Below, in pieces: positions 1 to 9,317 of a stretch of 64,000 bases of DNA. This stretch comes from Bdellovibrio bacteriovorus str. Tiberius. Lineage in GTDB: Bacteria > Bdellovibrionota > Bdellovibrionia > Bdellovibrionales > Bdellovibrionaceae. The translations under genes were made by a program, and so were the position numbers. Position 1 is the first letter of the stretch. Each line of letters begins with the position of its first letter. Below the pieces are notes generated by a model. The model did no database searches and was not told the DNA's origin. It worked only from the letters and a program-made list of their open reading frames with translations. The DNA lies in NCBI RefSeq assembly GCF_000317895.1, contig NC_019567.1, positions 62,001-126,000 on the forward strand, given 5' to 3'.

Positions 1-121
1 TTCTGGATCGGATGTCTGTTGCTAAAAAAAGCAGCGATTTATGCTCGACACGGGGTAGTCAGTATGTTACATCCTTACAGCTTAAGACCCATAGGTTAAA
101 TTATTTAGAAGGAATCAGGTC

Positions 122-367
122 ATGAAACAAAACCTACACCCAAAAGTAAATACTGTTGTATTTAAAGATATCTCTTGCGACTTCAGTTTCTTGGGAACAT
201 CTACTTTGCACTCTTCCGAAACTGTTAAATGGGAAGATGGTAAAGAATATCCACTAATCAAAGTTGAGATCTCTTCTGCATCTCACCCGTTCTTCACTGG
301 TAAGCAACGTGTGATGGATACTGAAGGTCGTATCGATCGTTTCAAAAAACGTTACGGCAAGAAGTAA
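122..367 (+). CDS. rpmE: 50S ribosomal protein L31, zinc-free (C-minus) form
   Basis: This 81-residue protein is a large-subunit ribosomal protein of the L31 family. It begins [10 protein letters not shown] and contains the family stretch [13 protein letters not shown], then RFKKRYGKK at the end. Only one cysteine is present, so the zinc-binding CxxC pairs of the C-plus form are absent; length and sequence fit the type B form. The start has a good ribosome site (AGAAGG, 109-114). It lies upstream of prfA, and a hairpin terminator follows, so the two may be partly uncoupled. In other bacteria zinc-free L31 is often induced by zinc limitation, but no Zur-type site was recognised here. The call is firm. 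Confidence 0.93.
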   Translation: MKQNLHPKVNTVVFKDISCDFSFLGTSTLHSSETVKWEDGKEYPLIKVEISSASHPFFTGKQRVMDTEGRIDRFKKRYGKK

Positions 368-402
368 ATTTCGGCCCTCCGTTCGGAGGACGTTCTTGTA
401 TG

Positions 403-436
403 AAATGCGGTTCAATCTTCGAACCGCATTTTCGTT
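403..436 (+). terminator. Hairpin terminator after rpmE
   Basis: Arms AAATGCGGTTC (403-413) and GAACCGCATTT (421-431) are perfectly complementary around a 7-base loop and are followed by TTCGTTTT. A shorter hairpin (CCTCC/GGAGG, 376-389) precedes it. Together they probably end or attenuate the rpmE transcript before prfA. Confidence 0.7.
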
Positions 437-514
437 TTCAGCGATGGTCCCAATCCCGATCAGCATGATTTATCAGACCTATCAATCGATCCGTTAGTAC
501 CAGGAGCCTCAGCC

Positions 515-1588
515 ATGTTCTCGAAGTTGGATGCAGTCGAATCTCGTTACGAAGAAGTCAATATGGCTCTTCAAAGACCGGACATTGCCTCTAATCAGAC
601 GCAATACCGTGCTTTGATGAAAGAACTGGGAAATCTGGAAAAGATCGTTCTGGTTTATCGCGACTATCGCAAAAAAACTGAAAATCTGAAAGCCAGCAAA
701 GAGCTTCTGACTGCGGAACAGGATGCAGAAATGCGTGAACTGATCCGTGAAGAGGTGAAAGAGCTTGAGGCTGAGCTACCTGATCTTGAACAACAGCTTA
801 AAATCGCATTGATTCCCAAAGACCCGAACGACGACAAGAATACCATTCTTGAGATTCGTGCCGGTGCCGGCGGGGACGAGGCGGCTTTGTTCGCGGATGA
901 AATGTTCCGCGGCTATGTTCACTATGCGACTTCTCAGGGCTGGAAAGTGGAAATGATCTCTTTCTCTGAAGGTAATGCCGGTGGCGCCAAAGAGATCATT
1001 GCCAGCATCACCGGTGACTCGGTCTTCAGTAAAATGAAGTTTGAGTCCGGTGTTCACCGCGTTCAGCGTGTTCCTAAAACGGAAGCCGCAGGCCGTATCC
1101 ACACGTCCACTGTGACAGTGGCGGTGATCCCAGAGGTTGAGGTTTCTGAAATCAAGATCCCGATGTCTGACGTGAGAATTGAGACCATGCGTTCTCAGGG
1201 TTCCGGCGGTCAGTCGGTGAACAGAACTGAATCAGCGGTTCGTGTCGTGCATTTGCCGACAGGTATCGACGTAAAATGTCAGGAAGGTAAATCACAGTCC
1301 ACGAACCGTGAGCGTGCTTTCCAGATCCTTTACGCAAAACTGCAGCAGATCGAGGACGAAAAGGCCCGTAAAGAGGCTTCCGATGTCCGTCTGGAGCAAA
1401 TCGGTACGGGAGATCGCTCGGAGCGCATCCGCACTTACAACTTCCCTCAGACCCGCATTACCGATCACCGTATCGGTTTGACGATCCACCAGCTGGATCA
1501 GGTCATGAGTGGTTCATTTGAGTTGCTGATCGACCCACTCGTTGCTAACTTCCAGGCAGAGGCACTTAAAAAACAAACCTCTGCTTAA
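515..1588 (+). CDS. prfA: Peptide chain release factor 1
   Basis: RF1 recognises UAA and UAG stop codons and triggers peptide release on the ribosome. At 357 residues it has the usual length. The catalytic GGQ motif lies in [11 protein letters not shown] (about residue 230), and the codon-reading loop carries PKT in [15 protein letters not shown], where E. coli RF1 has PAT. The ATG at 515 has AGGAG (502-506) upstream. It is followed after three bases by prmC, whose product methylates the GGQ glutamine, so enzyme and substrate are encoded together. The assignment as RF1 rather than RF2 rests on the P-x-T motif and on synteny. Confidence 0.97.
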   Translation: MFSKLDAVESRYEEVNMALQRPDIASNQTQYRALMKELGNLEKIVLVYRDYRKKTENLKASKELLTAEQDAEMRELIREEVKELEAELPDLEQQLKIALIPKDPNDDKNTILEIRAGAGGDEAALFADEMFRGYVHYATSQGWKVEMISFSEGNAGGAKEIIASITGDSVFSKMKFESGVHRVQRVPKTEAAGRIHTSTVTVAVIPEVEVSEIKIPMSDVRIETMRSQGSGGQSVNRTESAVRVVHLPTGIDVKCQEGKSQSTNRERAFQILYAKLQQIEDEKARKEASDVRLEQIGTGDRSERIRTYNFPQTRITDHRIGLTIHQLDQVMSGSFELLIDPLVANFQAEALKKQTSA

Positions 1589-1591
1589 AGA

Positions 1592-2473
1592 ATGAAACTC
1601 AAAGAAATACTCGATAAAACCACAGCTTTCTTCAAAGACAAAAAAATCGATACTCCACGTTTGGATGCGGAACTGCTTTTGGCCCATGGGCTGAAACTGG
1701 AACGCATTCAGCTTTATTTGCGCTTTGACCAGCCGATGAAGGATGAAGAGCTGGCCGTTCTGCGTGAACTGGTCCGCCGTCGTGCTTCGGGGGAACCTGT
1801 GGCATACATCCTGGGCTATCGCGATTTCTTTAATCACCGTTTTGAGGTGAACAACCAAGTGCTGATCCCGCGCCCGGAAACAGAACACATTGTTGAAGAC
1901 GTGCTTGCCTGGGCTTCCGATAAAGAAGCTTCCTTGGGTCTTGTTGATCTGGGGTGTGGTTCGGGGTGCATTGGACTAAGTTTGTTGAAGGAATATCCGA
2001 ACGCGAAACTGATCGCCGTGGACCTGCTTCCGGGGGCTATTGAAGTCGCCCAAAGAAATGCGCAAGCCCTTGAGGTGGCTGATCGGGTTCAATTCCTGAA
2101 CTTGGATGCGGGGAATGTGGAAGCCATCATGTCGGCTTACAAGGACTTCACCGGTTTGAGCGGTATTGATGTGCTGGTCTCCAACCCTCCTTACATCGCT
2201 TCGGATGACCCGCAGGTGGAAGAAAACGTTAAGAAGTTTGAACCCAACTCGGCTTTGTATGCCGAAGACAGCGGCCTGGCCCTACTAAAGGGATGGTCCC
2301 AAGCTTTCGCCCCCTACCTGAAGAAGCCGGGCTTGATGTTGATGGAAATGGGAATGAGTCAGGGGCCGGCGATGAAGCAGGTCTATGAAAGCTTAAAAAT
2401 ATTTAACGAAATCAGTGTCATCAAAGATCTTTCTGGGCATGATAGAGTCATCCGCGGAGAAACACATGGATAA
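1592..2473 (+). CDS. prmC: Release factor glutamine methyltransferase PrmC (HemK)
   Basis: This SAM-dependent methyltransferase modifies the GGQ glutamine of release factors. The 293-residue protein has a helical N-terminal domain, a SAM-binding glycine loop (LVDLGCGSGCIGL, about residues 117-129) and the diagnostic active-site motif NPPY (VLVSNPPYIASDD, about residue 200). It starts three bases after prfA stops, and its 3' end overlaps the murA start by 8 bp, so the three genes are probably translationally coupled. Nothing in the sequence looks damaged. Confidence 0.95.
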   Translation: MKLKEILDKTTAFFKDKKIDTPRLDAELLLAHGLKLERIQLYLRFDQPMKDEELAVLRELVRRRASGEPVAYILGYRDFFNHRFEVNNQVLIPRPETEHIVEDVLAWASDKEASLGLVDLGCGSGCIGLSLLKEYPNAKLIAVDLLPGAIEVAQRNAQALEVADRVQFLNLDAGNVEAIMSAYKDFTGLSGIDVLVSNPPYIASDDPQVEENVKKFEPNSALYAEDSGLALLKGWSQAFAPYLKKPGLMLMEMGMSQGPAMKQVYESLKIFNEISVIKDLSGHDRVIRGETHG

Positions 2474-3719
2474 AATGGTCGTCATGGGCAATGGCCCACT
2501 AAAAGGTACTGTCGCTACGAGTGGTGCAAAGAATGCCGCTCTTCCAATTTTGTTTTCGACTCTTCTTGCTGAAGGCAATCACGTCTTTACAAATATGCCG
2601 AAGCTGAAGGACATCGAATCCACTTCTGAACTTCTGAACAGCTTGGGTTGTGAAACGAAGTGGGTGGGTGAAGAGTTTCACGTCACTGTGAATAAACCTT
2701 CTTCTTTCGAAGCTTCTTACGACCTGGTTCGCAAGATGCGCGCAAGCTTTCTGTGCATGGGCCCGATGCTGGCAAAATACGGTGAAGCCGTTGTTTCCCA
2801 GCCGGGTGGTTGTGCTATCGGAAGCCGTCCAATTGATCTGCACCTTGATGGTTTCAGAGCTTTGGGCGCTACCATCACGCAAAAAGAAGGTTACGTTCAC
2901 GCAGGTTCCCCGAAACTAAAAGGTGGAACTTTCCTGTTTGAAACTGTGACGGTGGGTGGAACGGAGAACGTGATGATGGCAGCAACACTTGCTGATGGAA
3001 TCACAGTTCTGGAAAATGCTGCCAAAGAACCCGAGATTGTGGATCTGGCTGAATATCTGAACAAGATGGGCGCAAAGATCACCGGTCATGGTACCAGCGT
3101 GATTCGCATTGAAGGCGTGGCAAAACTGACGCCGGCAAAACACTCCATCATGCCAGATCGTATTGAAGCTGGAACTTTGCTGATTGCGGGCGCGATCACC
3201 AAAGGCCAAGTGACGGTGACCAAGTGTGTGCCGGCTCACCTGGAGGCATTGATCCTGAAAATGCGCGAAGCGGGCTTCAAGATTGAAACCACTAAAGACA
3301 CTATGACGGTCTTCCCTTGTGATCAGTGGGAGGCGGTGGATATCACGACGGCTCCTCACCCATTGTTCCCGACAGATCTTCAGGCGCAGTTTATGGCGCT
3401 GATGACGGTGGCTCACGGGACCAGTGTTATCACTGAAACCGTTTTCGAAAACCGTTTCATGCACGTGACTGAGCTTTGCCGTCTGGGTGCGGATATCACT
3501 CCGAAAACACGTGTGGCCGTTATCCGTGGCAGTCCTGGGCAGTTGACCGGTGCTCCGGTGATGGCGACAGACTTGCGGGCCAGTGCTTCACTGGTGCTTG
3601 CGGGCCTGGTGGCTTCGGGCGAAACCGTTGTCAGCCGCATCTATCACCTGGATCGTGGATATGAAAAGCTTGAAGACAAGCTTTCCTCCCTGGGTGCAAA
3701 GATCAGCAGAATTGAATAG
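2466..3719 (+). CDS. murA: UDP-N-acetylglucosamine 1-carboxyvinyltransferase MurA
   Basis: MurA transfers enolpyruvate from PEP to UDP-GlcNAc, the first committed step of peptidoglycan synthesis, in the cytoplasm. The start was set at 2466 ([14 protein letters not shown]) rather than at 2415: GGAG at 2456-2459 is six bases upstream, and the resulting 417 residues match the usual length of about 419. The substrate-binding KNAALPI motif is near residue 22. The catalytic loop [16 protein letters not shown] keeps the cysteine (about residue 115) that is the fosfomycin target. The gene overlaps prmC by 8 bp and ends in a strong terminator. Confidence 0.97.
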   Translation: MDKMVVMGNGPLKGTVATSGAKNAALPILFSTLLAEGNHVFTNMPKLKDIESTSELLNSLGCETKWVGEEFHVTVNKPSSFEASYDLVRKMRASFLCMGPMLAKYGEAVVSQPGGCAIGSRPIDLHLDGFRALGATITQKEGYVHAGSPKLKGGTFLFETVTVGGTENVMMAATLADGITVLENAAKEPEIVDLAEYLNKMGAKITGHGTSVIRIEGVAKLTPAKHSIMPDRIEAGTLLIAGAITKGQVTVTKCVPAHLEALILKMREAGFKIETTKDTMTVFPCDQWEAVDITTAPHPLFPTDLQAQFMALMTVAHGTSVITETVFENRFMHVTELCRLGADITPKTRVAVIRGSPGQLTGAPVMATDLRASASLVLAGLVASGETVVSRIYHLDRGYEKLEDKLSSLGAKISRIE

Positions 3720-3725
3720 CAAAGT

Positions 3726-3757
3726 AAAAGGCTCCTTCACGGAGCCTTTTTTATTTT
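3726..3757. terminator. Bidirectional terminator between murA and the convergent protease-like gene
   Basis: GGCTCC (3730-3735) and GGAGCC (3741-3746) form a stem flanked by AAAA on the left and TTTTTT on the right. It therefore has a T-tract in both directions and can serve murA and the minus-strand gene ending at 3761. Confidence 0.85.
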
Positions 3758-3760
3758 TAC

Positions 3761-4558
3761 CTACTGTCTGTTCACGCAAGCCTGCACCGCTTTTCTAAAA
3801 TCAGAATTGCCAGTGATGGAAGTTCCAGAGTTCGTGTAGCGGGCGCCTGCCTTCACCACGTACTGGGCGCGACAGCCGCCATGAGTATTAATGCCAACAA
3901 GTTCATTGGTTTTTTCATTGATGACCGGCGCGCCCCAGCTGCCGTGAGATGTATCCGCATCGTGTTCAATGATGGAAGGAATCAGAAAGATTCCAGCCTT
4001 CACAAGTTTTCCATGGGAAACCTGCTGGGCAAAATGCATCTGCTCAGGATTTGAGTTAGCCGGCATGTTGCCTTGTTTGATGTCGTAAAGATCATTCAAA
4101 GCGTAGCCATAGCTGACAACACGGATCGGATCCCCGTTGTGGGATTTTCTGGTCGCCACACGATAGTAGCCTTGTGTCGCCCCCGCCTGTTTGCCGGTGA
4201 CTTCGTTGGGCTTCAGTCGAAGCACGGCCCACTGCTGACCAATGCCACGGGTGTTATGGCGTTCCGTTCCTTTTTCAACGTAGTAGCGGTCTTCCAAAGC
4301 AGCAGTCTGTGGCACGCCCGCAACTGAAACCGGAATATTAAATTCTGCATAATCACGATCCAATGCGCACGCACCAACAGTCACAACACAGCTGTCGCTG
4401 ACCAGAGTGACGTTGCAGCCCTTGGTTTCGCCTTCTTTCACAAGTCTGCCGACTTTGCTGTCAAAGGAAAGCGCACGATCGTCAGATTTACCGCAGATAT
4501 CGGCGTACGAAACAGATGCGAACAAAGAAGCCATCAGAACAAAAGCAACGAACTTCAT
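3761..4558 (-). CDS. Secreted trypsin-fold protein, apparently without its catalytic triad
   Basis: The 265-residue protein has a signal peptide (residues 1-19, cut after SVSYA). It follows the layout of chymotrypsin/V8-like proteases: a first block SCVVTVGACA, a second block QQWAVLRLKP, and a third block HGSWGAPVINEKTNELVGINTHGG. Where active enzymes have TAAHC, D-W-A-L/V-L-R-L and GxSGxP, this protein has TVGAC, Q-W-A-V-L-R-L and GSWGAP. The His, Asp and Ser positions therefore appear to be Ala, Gln and Trp. I infer a non-catalytic binding protein or pseudoprotease. The alignment was done by eye, so a shifted triad elsewhere is not excluded. The protein is cysteine-rich, which suits disulfides in the periplasm or outside the cell. 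Confidence 0.72.
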   Translation of the reverse strand: MKFVAFVLMASLFASVSYADICGKSDDRALSFDSKVGRLVKEGETKGCNVTLVSDSCVVTVGACALDRDYAEFNIPVSVAGVPQTAALEDRYYVEKGTERHNTRGIGQQWAVLRLKPNEVTGKQAGATQGYYRVATRKSHNGDPIRVVSYGYALNDLYDIKQGNMPANSNPEQMHFAQQVSHGKLVKAGIFLIPSIIEHDADTSHGSWGAPVINEKTNELVGINTHGGCRAQYVVKAGARYTNSGTSITGNSDFRKAVQACVNRQ

Positions 4559-4563
4559 AGGAA

Positions 4564-4586
4564 CCTTTCTAAAAAATTTAGAAAGG
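4564..4586 (-). promoter_or_regulatory. Hairpin sequestering the ribosome site of the protease-like gene
   Basis: Arms CCTTTCTAAA (4564-4573) and TTTAGAAAGG (4577-4586) form a perfect 10-bp stem with a 3-base loop. On the minus strand, the arm nearest the gene carries the AGAAAGG that would act as ribosome site, five bases before the ATG at 4558. When folded, the site is paired. Regulation by temperature, a protein or an sRNA is possible but inferred. Confidence 0.5.
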
Positions 4587-4689
4587 TCTTATGGAAATTC
4601 AAAGAACAAATCAAAACAAAGATCACCACTGCAACCATTGGCTGCGCAAACACATGCGTTCCAAAAATTAACAGAAACAGAAAGTGAAT

Positions 4690-5592
4690 TTACAAACCAA
4701 GAGCATCCATTTTTTCTTTTTCATAGGTGTCGTTTTCGCCGGGATAACGAAGTTCTGCTTCATGCTTTCCACTTTCTTTTGCCAGTGCCCAGATCAGGCT
4801 TTGTCCTGAAGGCATGCTGTCGGGAAGCTTTGTGAAGACCGGATCTTTGAATGCTATTTTGGCGTCGATGACTTTCCATCCGCGTTTTTTAAACATCGCA
4901 ATCAAATCATCCAGGAAAAGTGCATTCACCAGATTATAGTGGACCAATAAGGTGTGCTTCACTTCATGACCCAGAACCTTTTTGGAAAGGTCGTTGTAGT
5001 ATTGAGCGCGATCCCACATGTGCTGCAGATAAAAGTCACGGAACTTGGAAAGGTCAAAGTTGGGATCAGCGCCAAGTTTGTCGCGCAGGCGGCGGTCCAC
5101 ATACCAGTCGGAAGCATCAATGGTCACATGCCCGTTGCGATAGGAATTTTTCTTCATCCATTCACGAACGGCATCGCGCTTTTCAGCAGTGTCCCCTTCC
5201 GCCAGCATGGGAAAGCGGAAAATCTTTTCAAAGTTCTTCTGGTTTTTCAGCTGCTCTTCGCACTGCTGGATTTCAGCGATCTCGTCAGTGACGCTGACCT
5301 TGGCATCGAATCGTTTGTGATTCACCGTGTGGTTGCCGATCAGGTGGCCTTGGCGCGACCACTCAGCCAGCAGCTTTTCATCGCGGGGGGATTTCAGGTG
5401 TTTGCATGTCACAAACAAGGCGGCTTTGACTTTATGTTTTTTCAGGGCGCTTAAGATGGCTTCGTTTCTTTTGTCGGCCGGAAGGCGGGTGTCTTCATGC
5501 ACATTAAAGTCGTCCATGGTGATGCTGACTTCAGCGGCCTGGGTGAAACTGGAAACAACAAGAGATGCAAAAACAGCGATGAGTGATTTCAT
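4690..5592 (-). CDS. Secreted polysaccharide deacetylase (NodB fold, CE4)
   Basis: The protein (300 residues) has a signal peptide (residues 1-19, ending TQA|AE) and CE4 motifs in order: TMDD (motif 1, where TFDD is usual), HTVNH (motif 2, metal-binding histidines), RFPMLAEG (motif 3, RxP), DASDWY (motif 4) and LLVHYN (motif 5). It probably removes N-acetyl groups from peptidoglycan or another amino sugar in the periplasm. Bdellovibrio is known to deacetylate prey-wall peptidoglycan during invasion, but whether this paralogue does so cannot be told from sequence. It lies 98 bp downstream of the 5734-6132 gene behind two hairpins, so it needs its own promoter in a very short AT-rich gap. Confidence 0.85.
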   Translation of the reverse strand: MKSLIAVFASLVVSSFTQAAEVSITMDDFNVHEDTRLPADKRNEAILSALKKHKVKAALFVTCKHLKSPRDEKLLAEWSRQGHLIGNHTVNHKRFDAKVSVTDEIAEIQQCEEQLKNQKNFEKIFRFPMLAEGDTAEKRDAVREWMKKNSYRNGHVTIDASDWYVDRRLRDKLGADPNFDLSKFRDFYLQHMWDRAQYYNDLSKKVLGHEVKHTLLVHYNLVNALFLDDLIAMFKKRGWKVIDAKIAFKDPVFTKLPDSMPSGQSLIWALAKESGKHEAELRYPGENDTYEKEKMDALGL

Positions 5593-5640
5593 AAATCAAC
5601 CATGGCATTGAATTTCAAATTTTTGAATTTTAAAAAAAGA

Positions 5641-5675
5641 AAAGGCCTGCAAGGAGGGGGATCCGCAGGCCTTTT
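5641..5675 (-). terminator. Second of two tandem terminators
   Basis: AAAGGCCTGC (5641-5650) pairs with GCAGGCCTTT (5665-5674). On the minus strand the stem is followed by CTTTTTTT. It backs up the hairpin at 5688-5721. Confidence 0.75.
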
Positions 5676-5687
5676 AAGAGAAAAAAA

Positions 5688-5721
5688 CAGTCTCAGCCCG
5701 CGGAGGGGATGGGGCTGAGAC
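5688..5721 (-). terminator. Terminator after the 5734-6132 gene
   Basis: AGTCTCAGCCC (5688-5698) and GGGCTGAGACT (5711-5721) form a perfect 11-bp stem, and the minus-strand sequence after it is GTTTTTTTC. This is a textbook intrinsic terminator. Confidence 0.85.
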
Positions 5722-5733
5722 TTATGATTGAGA

Positions 5734-6132
5734 TTACTGAGTAACCTCGCTGATACCAAACACAAAGAAGACGACCGTTTTGTTCCCGAAGCCGAAACCA
5801 GGGAGGGGGTCCACAGTTTCCAGCTCAAAATTGGGAGCAAGTTGATGTTCAAGTTCAATACCGCTCATCATAACTTTAAAACCAATGTAAGGAGTCAGGT
5901 CGATTTGTGACTTCAAAAGGAAGAATGTTTGCTGGTCAGCCATCGCCAAAACGAGAGAGCCGTCAGCCAAAGCCACGATTTCACCTGTGTGAGTTTTGAA
6001 GTTGTAGTTTTGAAGATCGGAAACACCGACTTCTTCGCCCATTGCATTGTTTGGCAAAACACCAGCGCGCGCTACAGCGGAAATCGCCAGTACTACCAAG
6101 ATGTATGCTGCAATCAAAGCGTTACGAATCAC
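5734..6132 (-). CDS. Small secreted protein of unknown function
   Basis: This 132-residue protein starts with a hydrophobic signal or anchor (MIRNALIAAYILVVLAISAVARA, about residues 1-23). The remainder looks beta-rich, with a glycine/phenylalanine stretch PLPGFGFGNKTVVFF near the C-terminus. I do not recognise the family. It is transcribed alone, is closed by two tandem hairpins, and is divergent from the large TPR gene across a 260-bp spacer that holds both promoters. Tight termination suggests a well-expressed monocistronic gene; this is inference. Confidence 0.7.
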   Translation of the reverse strand: MIRNALIAAYILVVLAISAVARAGVLPNNAMGEEVGVSDLQNYNFKTHTGEIVALADGSLVLAMADQQTFFLLKSQIDLTPYIGFKVMMSGIELEHQLAPNFELETVDPLPGFGFGNKTVVFFVFGISEVTQ

Positions 6133-6377
6133 TACTTACTCCCCAAATCACGAACTTACGAAGACCTATAAAGCAAAGGCTGTGCCAACATGAGACAGCC
6201 ATGGAAATGCGTTTAATTCGATTTGATGTCTACCAGGCTCGACTTAAGCACTCAAATCGGAACCAGAGGTAATTCCATTATGGGTTTCAGGTTCTATTCT
6301 GGAACCAGTTTCCTTGACCAAAGCACAGACCTTTTTACGAACCCTTAAGCATCGTAACCTTTGTCAAAAAACCTTTG

Positions 6378-6383
6378 TATAAT
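6378..6383 (+). promoter_or_regulatory. Consensus -10 box close to the TPR gene start
   Basis: A perfect TATAAT ends nine bases before the ATG at 6393, with no good -35 box at the right distance. If used, the transcript would start almost at the start codon, giving a leaderless or nearly leaderless mRNA. It could also be chance. Confidence 0.35.
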
Positions 6384-6392
6384 CAGGTGTCT

Positions 6393-9290
6393 ATGTCACG
6401 CATTCAGGTCACTTGGGTTGTTAAAACTAGAAAAGGTCAGGTCAAAGGACCTTACTCTACTGAAGCCATTCTTAAAATGATTGGTGAGGGTGTCTTTTCC
6501 GGTCAGGAGATGATTTCAAAACTTCCCGATGGCCAATGGACTTTGATTTCCAAAGAGCCTGCTTTCTATGACAAACTTCTGGAAGCTTTGGAAGGCGTCG
6601 TTGATGTCGATCCGAAAAAAGCCCAGAAGATGGAAGCTGAAACCGTGATCGTGCAGGCGCCGAAAACTCCGCGCAACAACACGAACCCTCACAGCGCCCC
6701 TTCTGCCGATAGCTTTGCGAACATTCAACCGCAAAAGCCATTGTTGCAGCAAATCGACGTGCTGGATACGCCGGCCTATGTTCCTCCGGCGCAGAAGATT
6801 GCTTCCGTCAGCTCGGGTGATTCCAAGTCTGATTCGGTGATTGAACTTTCCAATATTAAGAACATGGAAAAAGGCGAGATCGCCAAGTCCCTGAAAATCC
6901 CCGCTTTGATTTTGATGGTGGTGATTGTTCTGGGGGTGTTCTTGCTATGGGACACCGGTCCCGCGGACGGATCCAAGATTCATCTTTTAGCACCCGGCAA
7001 GTCCACCGCCACGCTTTCAGATCAGCAGATCAAAGAAAAGCTGAACGAAGCCCTGTTTGCGATGGAGCAAGACACGTTTGAATCTTACGTGGCAGCTCAA
7101 AACAAACTGGTCAGCATCGTTGAAGGTGCGCCGATGAACATCGAAGTGCGTGCACTTCTTTGTGTGGTGTACTTTGAGTTGTGGCCGTTTGCGGTTCAAG
7201 ATGCCCAGGATATTAAAACCATCGCCGGGATCACTCAAGCCACGCGGGCTTTGAATGTAATCAGCCCGTTTGGACAGGTGTGTGAATCAGTAAAGCTGAT
7301 GACGGCGGGCCGCTACAAAGAAGCCAAGGGCACTATCGAGGCGACGCTGGAAGGGTCTGAACCTTTTTCGCTGTTGCCGGTGCTTTATGATTTCAAGGCC
7401 GAGCTTTTGGCGGGTGAAAAAGACTTTGTCAATGCCGTGCCTTACTATGAAAAAGCCGCCCAGCTTTGGGAAAAATGGCTGCATCCGCAGGTCGCCTTGG
7501 CTGAAGCGCTTTACCATCAGGGGGATTTCACTTCGGCTGCCGGTATTCTTAGAAATGTTCTGGCAAAAAACCCCAAACACAAAGAAGCCAAAGTGTTTGC
7601 CGGGATCGTGGAATACAACGGCTTTAAAAAATCCGATACAGCTTATGCGTTTTTGAATTCTGCCCTGGAATCAAAAGGTCGCATCCCGTCTTTGATTGAG
7701 GCGGAAGGTTTCGGCGCGTTGGCTGAAATCTTTGTTCTGCGTGGAGAGAAAAAGAAAGCTCTGGAAGTCGCGCAAAGAGCCTTCGGATTAAATCCCAACA
7801 ACGGCGAACTTCGCCAGTTGGTGATCCGTCTGGGTGGTACCGACAAGGTGAAGGGCGAAAAAGGCCGTAACAACGAATTGCTTTATCTGGGTGATCAGTA
7901 CGTGCGCCAAGGGGACTTCCTGGCAGCCCAAGCCGAATTCAAAGCGGCCTTTGAGGCGGATCCCAAGAACGGAACCGCCGCGATGAAGGCGGCCAAAGCG
8001 TTGTGGCAACTGAATCAAAGTTTTGAAGCGATCGAGTGGTTGAATAAAGCCATTAAGGCAGAACCAAAACTGGTGTCCGCTTACGTGCTTCAGGCTGACT
8101 ATATGTCTCAGCGTTTTGATTTCATCGGGGCCTTGCAGATTCTGACTAATGCCATGCGAATTGCGCCCAATAACTATGAAGTTTTGCGGGGACTGGCGCA
8201 GCTGGAGTTCCGCAAAAACAACATGCCTGGCACCGTGAACTATGCCCTGCGTGCGGCGAAAGCTTATGATGGGGATATTGATACTTATATCTTGCTGGCG
8301 AAAGCCAATGGCCTGCTGGCCCGTTCAATCATGCCGATCAACAAAAAGGAAATTGAGCGTAAAGAGAATGCCTCTAAAGATGCGATCCGCTATGCCACCA
8401 AGGCTGTGGAAATTGATGCGACCAATCCGGAAGCTCAAATCACTTACGCCAAGATGCTGGCGCAGACCAACGGGGTGGATTCCGGGATCACTTACCTGAA
8501 CGAGCTGATCAAGCGCTTTTCGTACACTCTGGATTACCGAATCGCTTTGGCGGAAGTATATAAATCCGAAGATCGCTACAGTCAGGCCAAGGACATTTAT
8601 GAAAAGGTCGCCGAGGCCGATCCGCGCAACAAGAAAGCATGGTTGGGCTTGGGTGAAAGTGAAAAGGCTTTGGGATTAAACGACAAAGCCCTGAAGGCGT
8701 TCTTAAGTGCCGCCGTTTTGGATCCCACTGATGGGGAGGCTTTATTCCAGGCCGGGAAACTGTATCTGGAAACCAGCCGTTTTGAAGAGGCCATTCAGCA
8801 GTTTAAACGGGTGCAGCGTCTGAACGCCAACTACCCGCGCACGCACTATTATGTTGGTAAGGCGGCGTTTGCTTCGGGGGATTTTGCGACGGCTCTGGAA
8901 GCGTCCAAGTCCGAGAAGAAGCTGAATCCGAACGTGGCTGATTCCTATATTCTGGCAGCGGAAGTGTTCACCGCCCGCCGGCAGTATGCCGAATGTGCGG
9001 CAGAGTACTCAACCGCCATGAAGCTTCGTCCGCAAGGGGCGGATATTTACGTGAAGTCCGCCCAGTGTTACCGCCAGTCGGGATCCCTGGATGTGGCTGA
9101 AGACATGCTGGCTCTGGCATCGGCCCGCGAAAGCGGATATGCGGAAATCTACCGGGAGCAAGGGGCCATTTACGAAATGAAGGGCGACACCCGCTCTGCG
9201 GCGCAGGCCTACAATAAATATCTTGGCCTCTCGCCAAATGCTTTGGATCGTGCTGAAATAGAAGCGAAAATCATGAGACTGGGCAACTAG
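6393..9290 (+). CDS. Membrane-anchored TPR protein with N-terminal GYF-like domain
   Basis: The protein has 965 residues. Residues 1-60 resemble a GYF-type domain (TWVVKTRKGQVKGPYS...DGQWTLI, with the W and G-P spacing of that fold). A variable linker rich in Pro, Gln and Ser follows, then one membrane helix at about 166-186 (IPALILMVVIVLGVFLLW). From about 235 to the end, repeated 34-residue helical units (A-x-x-L-x-x-x-P-x-N/K) form a TPR superhelix. The layout puts the GYF-like part in the cytoplasm and the TPR array in the periplasm, as a scaffold for an envelope complex; the partner is unknown. The start at 6393 (MSRIQVTW) is preferred over an upstream TTG. Confidence 0.82.
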   Translation: MSRIQVTWVVKTRKGQVKGPYSTEAILKMIGEGVFSGQEMISKLPDGQWTLISKEPAFYDKLLEALEGVVDVDPKKAQKMEAETVIVQAPKTPRNNTNPHSAPSADSFANIQPQKPLLQQIDVLDTPAYVPPAQKIASVSSGDSKSDSVIELSNIKNMEKGEIAKSLKIPALILMVVIVLGVFLLWDTGPADGSKIHLLAPGKSTATLSDQQIKEKLNEALFAMEQDTFESYVAAQNKLVSIVEGAPMNIEVRALLCVVYFELWPFAVQDAQDIKTIAGITQATRALNVISPFGQVCESVKLMTAGRYKEAKGTIEATLEGSEPFSLLPVLYDFKAELLAGEKDFVNAVPYYEKAAQLWEKWLHPQVALAEALYHQGDFTSAAGILRNVLAKNPKHKEAKVFAGIVEYNGFKKSDTAYAFLNSALESKGRIPSLIEAEGFGALAEIFVLRGEKKKALEVAQRAFGLNPNNGELRQLVIRLGGTDKVKGEKGRNNELLYLGDQYVRQGDFLAAQAEFKAAFEADPKNGTAAMKAAKALWQLNQSFEAIEWLNKAIKAEPKLVSAYVLQADYMSQRFDFIGALQILTNAMRIAPNNYEVLRGLAQLEFRKNNMPGTVNYALRAAKAYDGDIDTYILLAKANGLLARSIMPINKKEIERKENASKDAIRYATKAVEIDATNPEAQITYAKMLAQTNGVDSGITYLNELIKRFSYTLDYRIALAEVYKSEDRYSQAKDIYEKVAEADPRNKKAWLGLGESEKALGLNDKALKAFLSAAVLDPTDGEALFQAGKLYLETSRFEEAIQQFKRVQRLNANYPRTHYYVGKAAFASGDFATALEASKSEKKLNPNVADSYILAAEVFTARRQYAECAAEYSTAMKLRPQGADIYVKSAQCYRQSGSLDVAEDMLALASARESGYAEIYREQGAIYEMKGDTRSAAQAYNKYLGLSPNALDRAEIEAKIMRLGN

Positions 9291-9317
9291 GGACGGACAA
9301 CGGAAGGAATTTAAGCC

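Noticed and set aside
1-121. 3' end of an upstream gene
   Set aside because: None of the frames continues as a recognisable protein tail; the segment probably holds the rpmE promoter but no convincing -35/-10 pair was found.
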